From contig JBDIBB010000023.1 in the NCBI GenBank assembly GCA_039812685.1, positions 1 to 41,861 of the forward strand: a stretch of DNA of 41,861 nt. The letters run 5' to 3'. Under the pieces are notes generated by a model that worked only from the letters and a program-made list of their open reading frames with translations, did not search any database and was not told the origin of the DNA. The position numbers and the translations under genes are program-made. Every line of letters starts with the position of its first letter. The stretch's first letter is position 1. Source of the stretch: JBDIBB01 sp039812685 (GTDB lineage Bacteria; Acidobacteriota; Vicinamibacteria; Vicinamibacterales; JAFNAJ01). Of the stretch, positions 31,801-39,924 are shown in pieces.

Positions 31801-33399
31801 CTACGCCACTCCCGCGCTGAGCATCGGCAGGTCAGGAACCATCAACCGCTCCATCTCCCTTGGCTCGAACTTGGTGAGGCCGCCAGCATACGTACGACCC
31901 GACGTGAGTGTCACTGTGCGAGCGAGGTGATTGGCCAGCGCTGAGAGCGCGACGTCGGCGAGAGGCTCCCGGGGATAGATGCCGTGAGCGATGTTGATGT
32001 GCCGTGCCCCTGCCCGGTTCCGGACGAATGCCGGTGGCCGTCGTGCCATGTAGGTAGCCAGGATCGGCGCGGGCTCGCGCAGGCCCACCGACCACCAGGC
32101 CTTCCGATTCCGTGCGACGAAGCCGCTGTCGGCACCGAGGCGCCTGGCAACTTCCAGGAAGGCCTCGACCGCCTTCCGGTCGCTCCATTCCAGCGAGTCG
32201 AGGTCCGCCGGGAGATCTATGACACGTCGCAGCGGAGTCGTATCGGTCAGGACGCCGCGTGCCCCGAAGAGTTCACGCGCCCGCGTCACGCTGGGGAAGA
32301 GGACTGAGGCCGGCAGCCCCGTGCTGTGCGTGCCAGCTATCCAGATCCTGTTCGCCCCAGTCACCTGCCCGCGATGGACGCGGCACAACTCACCCAGCTC
32401 GACGAACCCCTCCGGCACCCTTCGTCGGCATCGCGTCAGCGGCGTCCAGCGGTCCGCCGCTTCGAGCCGTTCGCGTCGAATGAGGCGCCCGTTGCCCAGG
32501 TTCCGCAGATCGTCGAGGCTCTCGACGCGCTCGATCCGGATCGCCCTTGGCCTGGTGGCGAGCTCGAAACAACTGATCGTCGCGGTAGTGGCGGCGTCCG
32601 GGAACGGGCGCGCCGTCGGCTCGATCAAGGTGATTGAGCGGCCGCCGAGGGGTCCGAGGAAGAGCTCCCGCACAAGGCGACCATAGTTCACGTCGAGCCA
32701 TTCCGCCGCCGTGATGAACGCACCGGCATCACCAGGTCTGGCCTTGCAGGCGGTGGCCAGGAAGAAGTAGACGTGCAGGCCCGCCAACTGGCTCGTGCTG
32801 AGACCGTGTGATCTGGCTGTGCCGGCAAGCCACTGCTTCCAGCCACGATCGATGAGATGATGTCGAACGTACGGCGGGTTCCCGATCCACAGGGTCCGGC
32901 CAGCGTGATCCGGAGGATCGAAGTCCCGGAAGTCCTGCACGACGATCTCAGCACGATCGTCCATCCCTGCCGCCGCCAGGTGCGCGCGGGCAAGGAGTGC
33001 GGCCAACGGGTCCAACTCCACGCCAACCAGTGACGAATGCCGGAAACGCCGGCCAGCCGCAACCAGGAAGCGCGCCGAACCGGCACCAGGATCGACAATC
33101 CGCGCAAAGGGCCGTGATGTCGTCGCGGCCCATCCGACCATGGCTTCGACTATCGATGCAGGCGTGTAGGTCGCCCCTTGGGGCCGCCGCTCCTCCGGAC
33201 TTCGCAGGGCACACAGCGCCGTGCCGAGTGGGTCAGCGCCGGAGCCGATGTCCTCGCGGACCGCCTGAACGAGCTCGCGCGGCGCGGCCCCGCAGCGCTC
33301 CACCAGATCTGTTTCTGCCTCAGACCATCCACGGACTTGCCGGGCCCCCAGCGCGACCGCCAGCGCAACGAGGTCCCGTTCGGACTGGATGCGGCGCAT
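31801..33399 (-). CDS. DNA adenine methyltransferase of the XamI-type system
   Basis: The product has 532 residues from the ATG at 33399, taken as start because TATACT (minus strand, 33412-33417) lies just upstream; a GTG at 33423 would precede that box. SAM-binding motif I is IVDPGAGSARFL at 101-112, followed by GVELDPLA near 126, VVQDFRDF near 153 and the catalytic NPPY at 174-177, the N6-adenine signature. A C-terminal target-recognition region (about 300-530) includes ARHINIAHGIYPREPL and the final GGLTKFEPREMERL seen in this class. It should methylate the adenine of GTCGAC and protect the host from the endonuclease encoded immediately downstream. Codon and base use are less G+C-rich than in the neighbours. 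Confidence 0.86.
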   Translation of the reverse strand: MRRIQSERDLVALAVALGARQVRGWSEAETDLVERCGAAPRELVQAVREDIGSGADPLGTALCALRSPEERRPQGATYTPASIVEAMVGWAATTSRPFARIVDPGAGSARFLVAAGRRFRHSSLVGVELDPLAALLARAHLAAAGMDDRAEIVVQDFRDFDPPDHAGRTLWIGNPPYVRHHLIDRGWKQWLAGTARSHGLSTSQLAGLHVYFFLATACKARPGDAGAFITAAEWLDVNYGRLVRELFLGPLGGRSITLIEPTARPFPDAATTATISCFELATRPRAIRIERVESLDDLRNLGNGRLIRRERLEAADRWTPLTRCRRRVPEGFVELGELCRVHRGQVTGANRIWIAGTHSTGLPASVLFPSVTRARELFGARGVLTDTTPLRRVIDLPADLDSLEWSDRKAVEAFLEVARRLGADSGFVARNRKAWWSVGLREPAPILATYMARRPPAFVRNRAGARHINIAHGIYPREPLADVALSALANHLARTVTLTSGRTYAGGLTKFEPREMERLMVPDLPMLSAGVA

Positions 33400-33411
33400 T
33401 GTCCTGACGAC

Positions 33412-33417
33412 AGTATA
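33412..33417 (-). promoter_or_regulatory. Candidate -10 box (TATACT) for the restriction-modification operon
   Basis: TATACT on the minus strand lies twelve bases before the ATG at 33399. The implied leader is about six bases with no ribosome binding site. The -35 region is not convincing. Confidence 0.4.
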
Positions 33418-33472
33418 CGGCACCGGTGACAGGCTGAGTCATGTCGCGATGGCCGGGATGATGCGGCGGCCG

Positions 33473-33706
33473 TCACCGGAGCAGTGCCTTCAGCGACTCC
33501 GCGGTGGGGACGCGACCCGACACCGTGATCTCGCCATCGACGACGAGCGCTGGCGTCGCCACCACGCCGAATGCGGCGATGTCCTGGATTCCGGTCACCT
33601 TCTCGAGGGTGTAGTCGATCCCGAGTTCCCTTGCGGCCTGCTCGACGTGTTCGGTGAGCAGCCGGCACTTCGCGCATCCGGTCCCGAGGATCTGCAGCTT
33701 CCTCAC
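33473..33706 (-). CDS. Small thioredoxin-like redox-active disulfide protein
   Basis: The product has 77 residues from a GTG at 33706, with GGGAG upstream. It matches the small thioredoxin-fold redox-active disulfide family: LQILGTGCAKCRLLTEHVEQA carries the CxxC (C10-x-x-C13), and IAAFGVVATPALVVDGEITVSGRVPT contains the cis-Pro segment. Such proteins are often encoded next to ArsP-like permeases in arsenic and metal islands and may supply electrons or deliver thiol-bound metalloid. It follows the permease gene after 53 bases on the same strand. No signal peptide, so cytoplasmic. Confidence 0.88.
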   Translation of the reverse strand: MRKLQILGTGCAKCRLLTEHVEQAARELGIDYTLEKVTGIQDIAAFGVVATPALVVDGEITVSGRVPTAESLKALLR

Positions 33707-33759
33707 GCGTGGTTCTCCCGGCGGCCCGCTCGCGCGTCCGCCCTCGACACGGCGCGCCG

Positions 33760-34906
33760 TCACGCCAGCGCGCCGAACAGGATTCCCGTGATCGTGGCCA
33801 TCGCCACGACGAGGGCGACGTAGACGGCCGTCTTCTTCAGGCCCATCAGGCTGCGGAGCACGAGCATGCTGGGCAGCGACAGCGCCGGCCCGGCCAGCAG
33901 CAGCGCCAGCGCCGGACCCTTGCCCATGCCGCTGCCGATCAGGCCCTGCAGGATGGGCACCTCGGTCAGCGTCGCGAAGTACATGAAGGCCCCGGCGACG
34001 GCCGCGAACAGGTTGGCGCCGACCGAGTTGCCGCCCACCGAGCGGCTCACCCACTCGGAAGGAATCAGTCCCTCGTGTCCCGGCCGGCCGAGCAGCAATC
34101 CGGCGACGAGCACGCCGGCGAGCAGCAGCGGGAGGATTTGCCTGGCGAACTCCCAGGTGGCGGCAAACCACTCGCCGCCTTCGCCGGCGTCGGTGGCTGT
34201 GGCGTACGACAGAGCGAGGACGCCCACCGAGAAGGCGATGAGCGGCTCGCGCGGGGCGATGACCGCCGCGGCGATCGTGGCGAGCGTGCCGGCGCCCACC
34301 GCCCGCGGCGACAGTTTCAGCCACCCGGCGAGCATGGCCGCCAGCGCCACCCCGAGCGCGCCGGTGATCGTCCACCTGGCCGAGGAGACGGCCTGCCAGG
34401 GACCGGCGGCGCTGGCGGGCGCGCTCCAGTTGGCGAAGACGAGGATGCCGATCATCGACGCGAAGTAGAGGGCGTCGTGGATGAGCGGGCGTGCCGGGGC
34501 CGGGGCGGGCGCGCGGCTCGCCGCCGCCACCCTGGCTGCCTCCTCCCCGCGGAAGATGGCGTGCATCAGCAGGCCAATCACGATGCTGAAGAGCACGGCG
34601 CCGGCGGCCCGGGCGATGCCCAGTTCGGGGCCCAGCACGCGTGCCGTGAGGATGATGGCGAGGACGTTGATCGCGGGCCCTGCGTAGAGGAAGGCCGAGG
34701 CGGGGCCGAGGCCGGCGCCCCGCTTGTAGATGCCGCCGAAGAGCGGCAGCACCGTGCACGAGCAGACGGCCAGCACGGTGCCGGAGACCGAGGCGACGCC
34801 GTAAGCCATGGCGCGGTTGGCCTGCGGGCCGAGGTACTGCATGACGGCCGCCTGGCTGACGAACACGGAGATGGCGCCGGCGATGAACAGGGCGGGGACG
34901 AGTCAT
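33760..34906 (-). CDS. ArsP_1-type permease, start region apparently frameshifted
   Basis: The readable frame (to the stop at 33760-33762) encodes about 375 residues with eight or more membrane helices and the permease signatures GVASVSGTVLAVCSCTVLPLFGGIYKRGAGLGPASAFLYAGPAINVLAIILT and VGANLFAAVAGAFMYFATLTEVPILQGLI. This family includes ArsP, which exports trivalent organoarsenicals. Its frame is closed by a TGA at 34903-34905. An ATG at 34904-34906 with GAGGTG five bases upstream is in the wrong frame, but removing one base of the four-base C run (34894-34897 as G on the plus strand) joins it perfectly to give MTRPALFIAGAIS. As read, initiation would need GTG at 34866. Many relatives are about 50 residues longer at the N-terminus. 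Divergent from arsC. Confidence 0.7.
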
Positions 34907-35002
34907 TTCGTCACCTCGTCAGATGCCCATGTCCCGGAATATGCGCCGGCGCCGGCGCGCCGGCAACGCGGGGCTCGATCGCGCATCCAGCGTCACAGGG
35001 GG

Positions 35003-35008
35003 TACACT
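35003..35008 (+). promoter_or_regulatory. Candidate -10 box (TACACT) for arsC
   Basis: TACACT lies thirteen bases before the arsC ATG, giving a leader of about six bases without a ribosome binding site. The same GGGTACACTG context occurs before the purine permease (19581-19590). No ArsR-type dyad like the one at 36686 is seen here. Confidence 0.4.
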
Positions 35009-35021
35009 GGCGGCCACCGGC

Positions 35022-35435
35022 ATGCCGACGACCACCGTGCTCTTCGCCTGCGTTCACAACGCCGGCCGTTCGCAGATGGCGGCCGCCCTGTTCAACCTGG
35101 AAGCCGACCCGGCGAAGGCGGCGGCGATCTCGGCCGGCACCCAACCCGGCCCGCACGTCCACCCCGAGGTGGTCGAGGCGATGCGGGAGCTCGGCGTCGA
35201 CCTCTCGGGCGCGCGGCCGCGCCGCCTGACCGACGACCTGGCACGACGGGCGCGCTTCCTGATCACCATGGGCTGCGGCGAGGTCTGCCCCACGGTACCG
35301 GGCGCGATGCGCGCGGACTGGCCGCTCCAGGATCCCAGGGGGCAGCCCATCGAGCGGGTGCGCGAGATCCGGGAAGACATACGCGCACGCGTCAGGCGGC
35401 TGATCGAGCAATACGGCTGGGGCCGGTCCCGGTGA
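35022..35435 (+). CDS. arsC: Low-molecular-weight phosphatase-type arsenate reductase
   Basis: The product has 137 residues, usual for the LMW-PTP arsenate reductase family. The P-loop VLFACVHNAGRSQMAAALF has the catalytic Cys10 and Arg16 (CX5R), and TMGCGEVCPTVPG near 83-95 gives further cysteines for the thiol relay. The final region, WPLQDPRGQ through IRARVRRLI, is family-typical. It reduces arsenate to arsenite in the cytoplasm using thioredoxin. The ATG was chosen because it leaves the standard short N-terminus before the P-loop; longer in-frame extensions read through the promoter. It diverges from the ArsP-like permease and converges on arsM with a 23-base gap. Confidence 0.92.
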   Translation: MPTTTVLFACVHNAGRSQMAAALFNLEADPAKAAAISAGTQPGPHVHPEVVEAMRELGVDLSGARPRRLTDDLARRARFLITMGCGEVCPTVPGAMRADWPLQDPRGQPIERVREIREDIRARVRRLIEQYGWGRSR

Positions 35436-35458
35436 TCGGTCACCGGGGCCCGCGCGCG

Positions 35459-36304
35459 TCAGCAGCGGGCGACCGACGCGGGTTTGACCGCCCGCACGAA
35501 CCCGCTGAAGAACTTCCCGTCCACGGCGGCCGCCATCGCCGCGGCGTCGATGCCCTGCACCGCCAGGATCTCGCGCGCGTCGGCCATGCGGTAGACGCGC
35601 GTCGGCTCGATGCTCACGTCCACGAAGCCGGCGGCCCGCAGCTTCGCCAGGTAGTCCTGCTCGTCGAGCGCGCCCGCGATGCAGCCTGCCCACAATTCCA
35701 CGCTGCGCCGGATCGCGGGCGGGATGGCGCCGCGCGTGACGATGTCGCTGACGGCCAGTCGGCCCCCGGGCCTGAGCACCCGGAGGGCCTCGCGGAGCAC
35801 CCGATCCTTGTCGGCCGACAAGTTGATCACGCAGTTCGAGATGATCACGTCGACCGAGTCGTCGGGCAGCGGAATCCGCTCGATCTCGCCCTTCAGGAAC
35901 TCGACGTTGGCGAGACCGGACTTCCGCCTGTTCTCCTCGGCCAGCGCCAGCATCTGATCGGTCATGTCCAGCCCGTAGGCCTTCCCCGCGGGTCCGACGC
36001 GGCGCGCCGAGAGCAGCACGTCGATGCCGCCGCCCGACCCGAGGTCGAGCACCACCTCTCCCGGCGCGAGCGAGGCGAGCGCCGTGGGGTTGCCGCACCC
36101 GAGCGAGGCCAGCACGGCCTCGGCCGGGAGTTCCGACGCCTGATCGGCGCCATAGAGGTTGGCGCTGACTGGATCGCAGCAGGAGACGGGCGCGGCTTCT
36201 CCCGACCCGCAACCGCAGCCGCAGCCGCCTGACCGGCCCTCGACCACCGCGATGGCGTGCTGTGCGTACCGGCGCCGCACTTCGTCCTTGATGGTGTTCG
36301 ACAT
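35459..36304 (-). CDS. arsM: Arsenite S-adenosylmethionine methyltransferase
   Basis: The product has 281 residues. An N-terminal Cys-rich segment (GGCGCGCGSGEAAPVSCCDP at about 27-46) precedes LYGADQASELPAEAVLASLGCGNPTALASL, the hallmark of ArsM. SAM motif I is VVLDLGSGGGIDVLLSA near 84, with YGLDMTDQMLALA and ISNCVINLSADK (a conserved Cys) further on, and WAGCIAGAL carries the last metalloid-binding Cys. ArsM methylates As(III) to mono-, di- and trimethyl species. The methylated trivalent product is a likely cargo of the ArsP-type permease next door. It follows arsR after 26 bases on one transcript. Confidence 0.95.
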   Translation of the reverse strand: MSNTIKDEVRRRYAQHAIAVVEGRSGGCGCGCGSGEAAPVSCCDPVSANLYGADQASELPAEAVLASLGCGNPTALASLAPGEVVLDLGSGGGIDVLLSARRVGPAGKAYGLDMTDQMLALAEENRRKSGLANVEFLKGEIERIPLPDDSVDVIISNCVINLSADKDRVLREALRVLRPGGRLAVSDIVTRGAIPPAIRRSVELWAGCIAGALDEQDYLAKLRAAGFVDVSIEPTRVYRMADAREILAVQGIDAAAMAAAVDGKFFSGFVRAVKPASVARC

Positions 36305-36330
36305 GGAACGCCTGCCTTTCGACAACCGGG

Positions 36331-36675
36331 CTACCGGTTCTTCCTGACGACGCGAAGGATGGCCTCGGGGGGCGTGACGCCGGTGCCAGCGCAACACTCC
36401 GTGTAGAGGAACGCCAGCAGTTCGCGCAGCGTGTCGGTGTTGGCGCGGTAGCGCAGGAACGTCCCCTCGCGCTCGACGCCGGCGAGCTGCTCGTGCCGCA
36501 GCTTCTCCAGGTGGTGCGAGAGCGTCGAGGCCGCGATCCCCAGCGCCGCCTGCAGTTCGCCGACCACCAGCCCGCCAGGATGCGCCTTCAGCAACTGCTG
36601 CATGATGCGCAGCCGCGGCTCCGCTCCCATGGCGGCGAACATGTCGGCGAACCGGCTGACGTCCTCGTGGGCCAT
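36331..36675 (-). CDS. arsR: ArsR/SmtB-family arsenic-responsive repressor
   Basis: The product has 114 residues with the winged helix-turn-helix of ArsR: RLRIMQQLLKAHPGGLVVGELQAALGIAASTLSHHLEKLRHEQLAGVEREGTFLRYRAN. A C-terminal Cys pair in LYTECCAGTG (near residue 91-92) is the likely As(III) site of the type that uses C-terminal cysteines; no CxC is seen in the recognition helix region. It represses its own operon and is released by As(III). The promoter directly upstream contains a perfect 16-base dyad over the -10 box. arsM follows in the same operon. Confidence 0.93.
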   Translation of the reverse strand: MAHEDVSRFADMFAAMGAEPRLRIMQQLLKAHPGGLVVGELQAALGIAASTLSHHLEKLRHEQLAGVEREGTFLRYRANTDTLRELLAFLYTECCAGTGVTPPEAILRVVRKNR

Positions 36676-36685
36676 GGTTCGATGA

Positions 36686-36701
36686 TTCTATACCTATAGA
36701 A
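36686..36701. promoter_or_regulatory. Perfect ArsR operator dyad over the arsR promoter
   Basis: TTCTATACCTATAGAA has two exact seven-base half-sites (TTCTATA/TATAGAA) around CC. On the minus strand it covers the -10 box (TATAGA at 36687-36692, or TAGAAT at 36685-36690), with TTGTCT at 36709-36714 as -35. Repressor binding would exclude polymerase. The site is strongly A+T-rich compared with its surroundings. Confidence 0.75.
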
Positions 36702-36831
36702 ATACCAAAGACAAGGGCGCCCGGATCCCTGGTCCCGGCGCTTCGGCGGTAGGATGCCCGTGGCGCGTGCGGTTGGGACGCGGGGCCCACCCTGAACCCC
36801 CGCCGCGCCGATCCCCCGACCGCGAGGCGCC

Positions 36832-37407
36832 ATGCTCCCTCCCGAGGCCGGCAGCACCCTGTGGGCCATCGCGCGGGCGGCCATCGGCGAACGCTGGGGC
36901 GCCGCACCCGCGCCTCACAGCGACGCCGCATGGCTGCACCGGCCCGGCGCCGCCTTCGTCACCCTCACCGTCGATCGCCGGCTGCGCGGCTGCGTGGGCA
37001 CGATCGAGGCCTACCGTCCGCTCTTCCGCGACGTCGCGGGCAACGCCATGGCCGCGGCCTTCGGCGACGCCCGCTTCAGTCAGCTGCGGCAGGACGAGTT
37101 CGATGCCTTGCGCATCGAGGTGTCGCTGCTGTCGGTCCTCGAGCCGCTGGCCTTTCGCGACGAGGCCGACGCGCTCGCGCAGTTGCGTCCCGGCATCGAT
37201 GGCGTGGTGCTCGGCTGCGGCCGCCGCCGCAGCACGTTCCTGCCCCAGGTGTGGGAGCGGTTGCCCGACCCGGCATCGTTTCTCGCGAGCCTCAAGGTGA
37301 AGGCCGGCCTGCACGCCGTCTACTGGGACGACACCATCACCCTTGCGCGCTACACGGTGACGTCGTGGCGCGAGCCGGAGGCACCCGGCACGACGGTCAA
37401 TACCTGA
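36832..37407 (+). CDS. AMMECR1-domain protein (AmmeMemoRadiSam protein A type)
   Basis: The product is 191 residues of AMMECR1 fold. Key segments are AWLHRPGAAFVTLTVDRRLRGCVGTIEAYRPL near 32-64 (the LRGCxG signature), NAMAAAFGDARFSQLRQDEFDALRIEVSLLS near 71-101, and VVLGCGRRRSTFLPQVWERLPDPASFLASLKVKAGL near 125-160. The family is conserved from bacteria to humans; the bacterial protein usually travels with a Memo-like dioxygenase and a radical SAM enzyme. Neither partner is in this window, so this copy is an orphan here. The biochemical role is not established. TAGGAT at about 36750 could be a -10 box. Confidence 0.9.
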   Translation: MLPPEAGSTLWAIARAAIGERWGAAPAPHSDAAWLHRPGAAFVTLTVDRRLRGCVGTIEAYRPLFRDVAGNAMAAAFGDARFSQLRQDEFDALRIEVSLLSVLEPLAFRDEADALAQLRPGIDGVVLGCGRRRSTFLPQVWERLPDPASFLASLKVKAGLHAVYWDDTITLARYTVTSWREPEAPGTTVNT

Positions 37408-37470
37408 GGTGGCGACCCCGGCGACGCGCCGCTCCGGCGCGCTTGCGATAGGATCGCCGAACCGCGATCA

Positions 37471-38421
37471 GTGCTCACCCTGCTCACGAACCTCTTTCCG
37501 CTCTGGGTGCTGGCGGCGAGCCTGCTCGCGCTGTGGCGTCCCGGCCTGTTCACGTGGTTCTCGGGACCGCTGCTGACGATCGGCCTCGGCATCATCATGC
37601 TCGGCATGGGCCTGACGCTCGAGGCCGCCGACGCGCGGCGCGTCGCCACGCGCCGCGGCTGGCTCGCGCTCGGCGTCGCGCTGCAGTATCTCGTGATGCC
37701 CGCGCTCGGCTGGTCGTTCGCGGCGCTCTACGGCCTGCCGACGCCGCTGGCCGTCGGCCTCATCCTGGTGGCGTGCTGCCCGGGCGGCACCGCCTCGAAC
37801 GTGATCACGTTCCTCGCGCGGGCCGACGTCGCGCTCTCGGTGGCGATGACGGCGGCCTCCACCGCGCTGGCGGTCGTGATGACGCCGGCGCTCACGGCGT
37901 GGCTCGCCGGCAGCCGCGTCGACGTGCCGGCGTCCGGACTGCTGCTGAGCACGGTGCAGGTGGTGGTGCTGCCGCTCTCGGCCGGCGCGGCGATGCGGCG
38001 CTGGCTGCCCGGCCTCACGCGGCGGATCCTGCCGGCCGCCCCGCTGGCGGCGGTGCTGATGATCACGCTGATCGTCGCCTCGATCATCGGTGCGGGCCGC
38101 GAGGCGATCGTGGCGGCCGCCGGCCGCCTGCTGCTGGCCGTCGCATCACTGCACGCCGGCGGCTTCCTGCTCGGCTACGTGCTCTCCCGCCTCACGGGCG
38201 CCGACATCGTCACCTCGCGTACGATCTCGATCGAGGTCGGCATGCAGAACTCGGGGCTTGGCGTGGTGCTCGCGCGGCAGAATTTCGCTGATCCGCTCGT
38301 CGCCATTCCGAGCGCCATCTCGAGCCTGTTCCACTCGCTCATCGCGAGCGCGCTCGTGGCCGCCTGGCGGCGCACCGCCATCCGGGCGATGCGGCTGCCG
38401 GGCCGCCCGGCCGCACTCTGA
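37471..38421 (+). CDS. Bile acid:sodium symporter (BASS/SBF) family transporter
   Basis: The product has 316 residues with a GTG start and nine or ten membrane helices. BASS signatures are IIMLGMGLTLEAADARRV near 47, LGVALQYLVMPALGWSFA near 69, GLILVACCPGGTASNVITFLARADVALSVAMT near 95-125, and SIEVGMQNSGLGVVLARQNF near 253-272. These sodium symporters carry organic acids, such as pantoate or pyruvate-like compounds, in bacteria. It is not the ACR3 arsenite exporter, whose sequence differs in the Cys helix. The aldehyde dehydrogenase gene starts ten bases downstream, so transporter and enzyme are likely cotranscribed and may share a substrate or product. Confidence 0.9.
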   Translation: MLTLLTNLFPLWVLAASLLALWRPGLFTWFSGPLLTIGLGIIMLGMGLTLEAADARRVATRRGWLALGVALQYLVMPALGWSFAALYGLPTPLAVGLILVACCPGGTASNVITFLARADVALSVAMTAASTALAVVMTPALTAWLAGSRVDVPASGLLLSTVQVVVLPLSAGAAMRRWLPGLTRRILPAAPLAAVLMITLIVASIIGAGREAIVAAAGRLLLAVASLHAGGFLLGYVLSRLTGADIVTSRTISIEVGMQNSGLGVVLARQNFADPLVAIPSAISSLFHSLIASALVAAWRRTAIRAMRLPGRPAAL

Positions 38422-38431
38422 CGGAGGACTC

Positions 38432-39880
38432 ATGGAAGGCTGTCACTACATCGGCAACCAGTGGGCGGCGCCGGAAGGGGGCGCGACGATCCCCGCGATC
38501 GATCCCGCCGACGGCCGGCCCTTCTCGGCGATCGCGCGTGGAGGCGCCACCGACGTCGATCGCGCGGTGGCGGCCGCGCGCGCGGCGCTCGGCGAGACCT
38601 TCGACGGCCCGTGGGGCCGGCTCACCGCGGCCGAGCGCGGGCGGCTCCTGATGAAGCTGTGCCAGGCCGTACGCGATCACCACGAGGAGCTGGCGCAGCT
38701 CGAGGCGCGCGACACGGGCAAGGCGCTGCGCGTGGCGCGCAACGACGCGACGGCGCTCGCGCGCTACTTCGAGTACTACGCCGGCGCCTGCGACAAGCTG
38801 CACGGCGAGACGCTGCCGTTCGAGGCGGGCTACACGGTGCTCACGATCCGGGAGCCGCACGGCGTGACGGGGCACATCATCCCGTGGAACTACCCGATGC
38901 AGATCTTCGGGCGCTCGGTGGGCGGTGCGCTGGCGGCCGGCAACGCGTGCGTGGTGAAGCCCGGCGAGGACGCCAGCCTCTCGTCACTGCGGCTGGCGGA
39001 GCTCGCCGCCGGGGTGGGCCTTCCGCCGGGCGCCCTCAACATCGTCACCGGCTACGGCGCGGAGGCGGGCGCGGCGCTGTGCGCGCACCACGGCGTCGAC
39101 CACATCTCGTTCACCGGATCGGCGGCCACTGGGCGGCTGGTGGCGCACGCCGCGGCCGATCGCCACTGTCCGGTCACGCTGGAGCTCGGGGGCAAGTCGC
39201 CGCAGCTGGTCTTCACCGATGCCGATCTCGACACGGCCGTGCCGTTTCTCGTGAACGCCATCATCCAGAACTGCGGGCAGACCTGCTCGGCCGGCAGTCG
39301 CGTGCTCGTGCAACGTCGCGCCTACGAGGAGGTGGTCGACCGGCTGGCGGCGAGGTTCTCGACGCTGCAGTCGGGTCCGCCCGCGCTCGACCTCGACATG
39401 GGCCCGCTCGTCAACGAGAAGCAGTATCACAAGGTGCGCGATTACATGGCGTTGGCCGGGCGCGAGGCGATTCCGGTGGCCGCGCGTGGCCGCATCAGCC
39501 CCGAGGCCGCGGCGACCGGCTACTACCACGAGGCCGTCCTGCTGCGCGACGTGCCGCCGGCCAGCGTCCTGGCGCGCGACGAGATCTTCGGTCCCGTCCT
39601 CGTGGCGATGCCGTTCGACGATGAAGACGAAGCGGTGCGGCTGGCCAACGGCACCGACTACGGCCTGGTGGCCGGCGTGTGGACGCGCGATGGCGGGCGG
39701 CAGCTGCGCGTGGCGCGCAAGCTGCGCTGCGGCCAGGTGTTCGTCAACAACTACGGCGCCGGCGGCGGCGTGGAGCTGCCGTTCGGCGGCATGAAGGGCA
39801 GCGGCTACGGGCGCGAGAAGGGCTTCGAGGCGCTGTACGGCTTCACCACGCTGAAGACCATCGCGATCAGGCACGGGTGA
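38432..39880 (+). CDS. NAD(P)-dependent aldehyde dehydrogenase
   Basis: The product has 482 residues, of standard ALDH length. The oxyanion Asn153 lies in HIIPWNYPMQI, the cofactor loop in ISFTGSAATGRLV (about 225-237), the general base Glu251 in TLELGGKSPQ, and the nucleophile Cys285 in NCGQTCSAGSRV. DEIFGPVL is present near 387, and the C-terminus ends with LPFGGMKGSGYGREKG. It oxidises an aldehyde to the carboxylate; overall it is closest to betaine-aldehyde/aminobutyraldehyde-type enzymes, but the substrate cannot be read. GGAGG lies four bases before the ATG, ten bases after the BASS gene stop. It converges on the histidine kinase gene. Confidence 0.93.
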   Translation: MEGCHYIGNQWAAPEGGATIPAIDPADGRPFSAIARGGATDVDRAVAAARAALGETFDGPWGRLTAAERGRLLMKLCQAVRDHHEELAQLEARDTGKALRVARNDATALARYFEYYAGACDKLHGETLPFEAGYTVLTIREPHGVTGHIIPWNYPMQIFGRSVGGALAAGNACVVKPGEDASLSSLRLAELAAGVGLPPGALNIVTGYGAEAGAALCAHHGVDHISFTGSAATGRLVAHAAADRHCPVTLELGGKSPQLVFTDADLDTAVPFLVNAIIQNCGQTCSAGSRVLVQRRAYEEVVDRLAARFSTLQSGPPALDLDMGPLVNEKQYHKVRDYMALAGREAIPVAARGRISPEAAATGYYHEAVLLRDVPPASVLARDEIFGPVLVAMPFDDEDEAVRLANGTDYGLVAGVWTRDGGRQLRVARKLRCGQVFVNNYGAGGGVELPFGGMKGSGYGREKGFEALYGFTTLKTIAIRHG

Positions 39881-39924
39881 GGCGTGGCGCGCGGGGCACC
39901 GGCCGTGCGCCACCGGCCGCGCGG

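Noticed and set aside
37471..38421. ACR3 arsenite exporter next to the arsenic genes
   Set aside because: The protein has BASS-type signatures and lacks the ACR3 cysteine-helix pattern; it is also separated from the island by the AMMECR1 gene.
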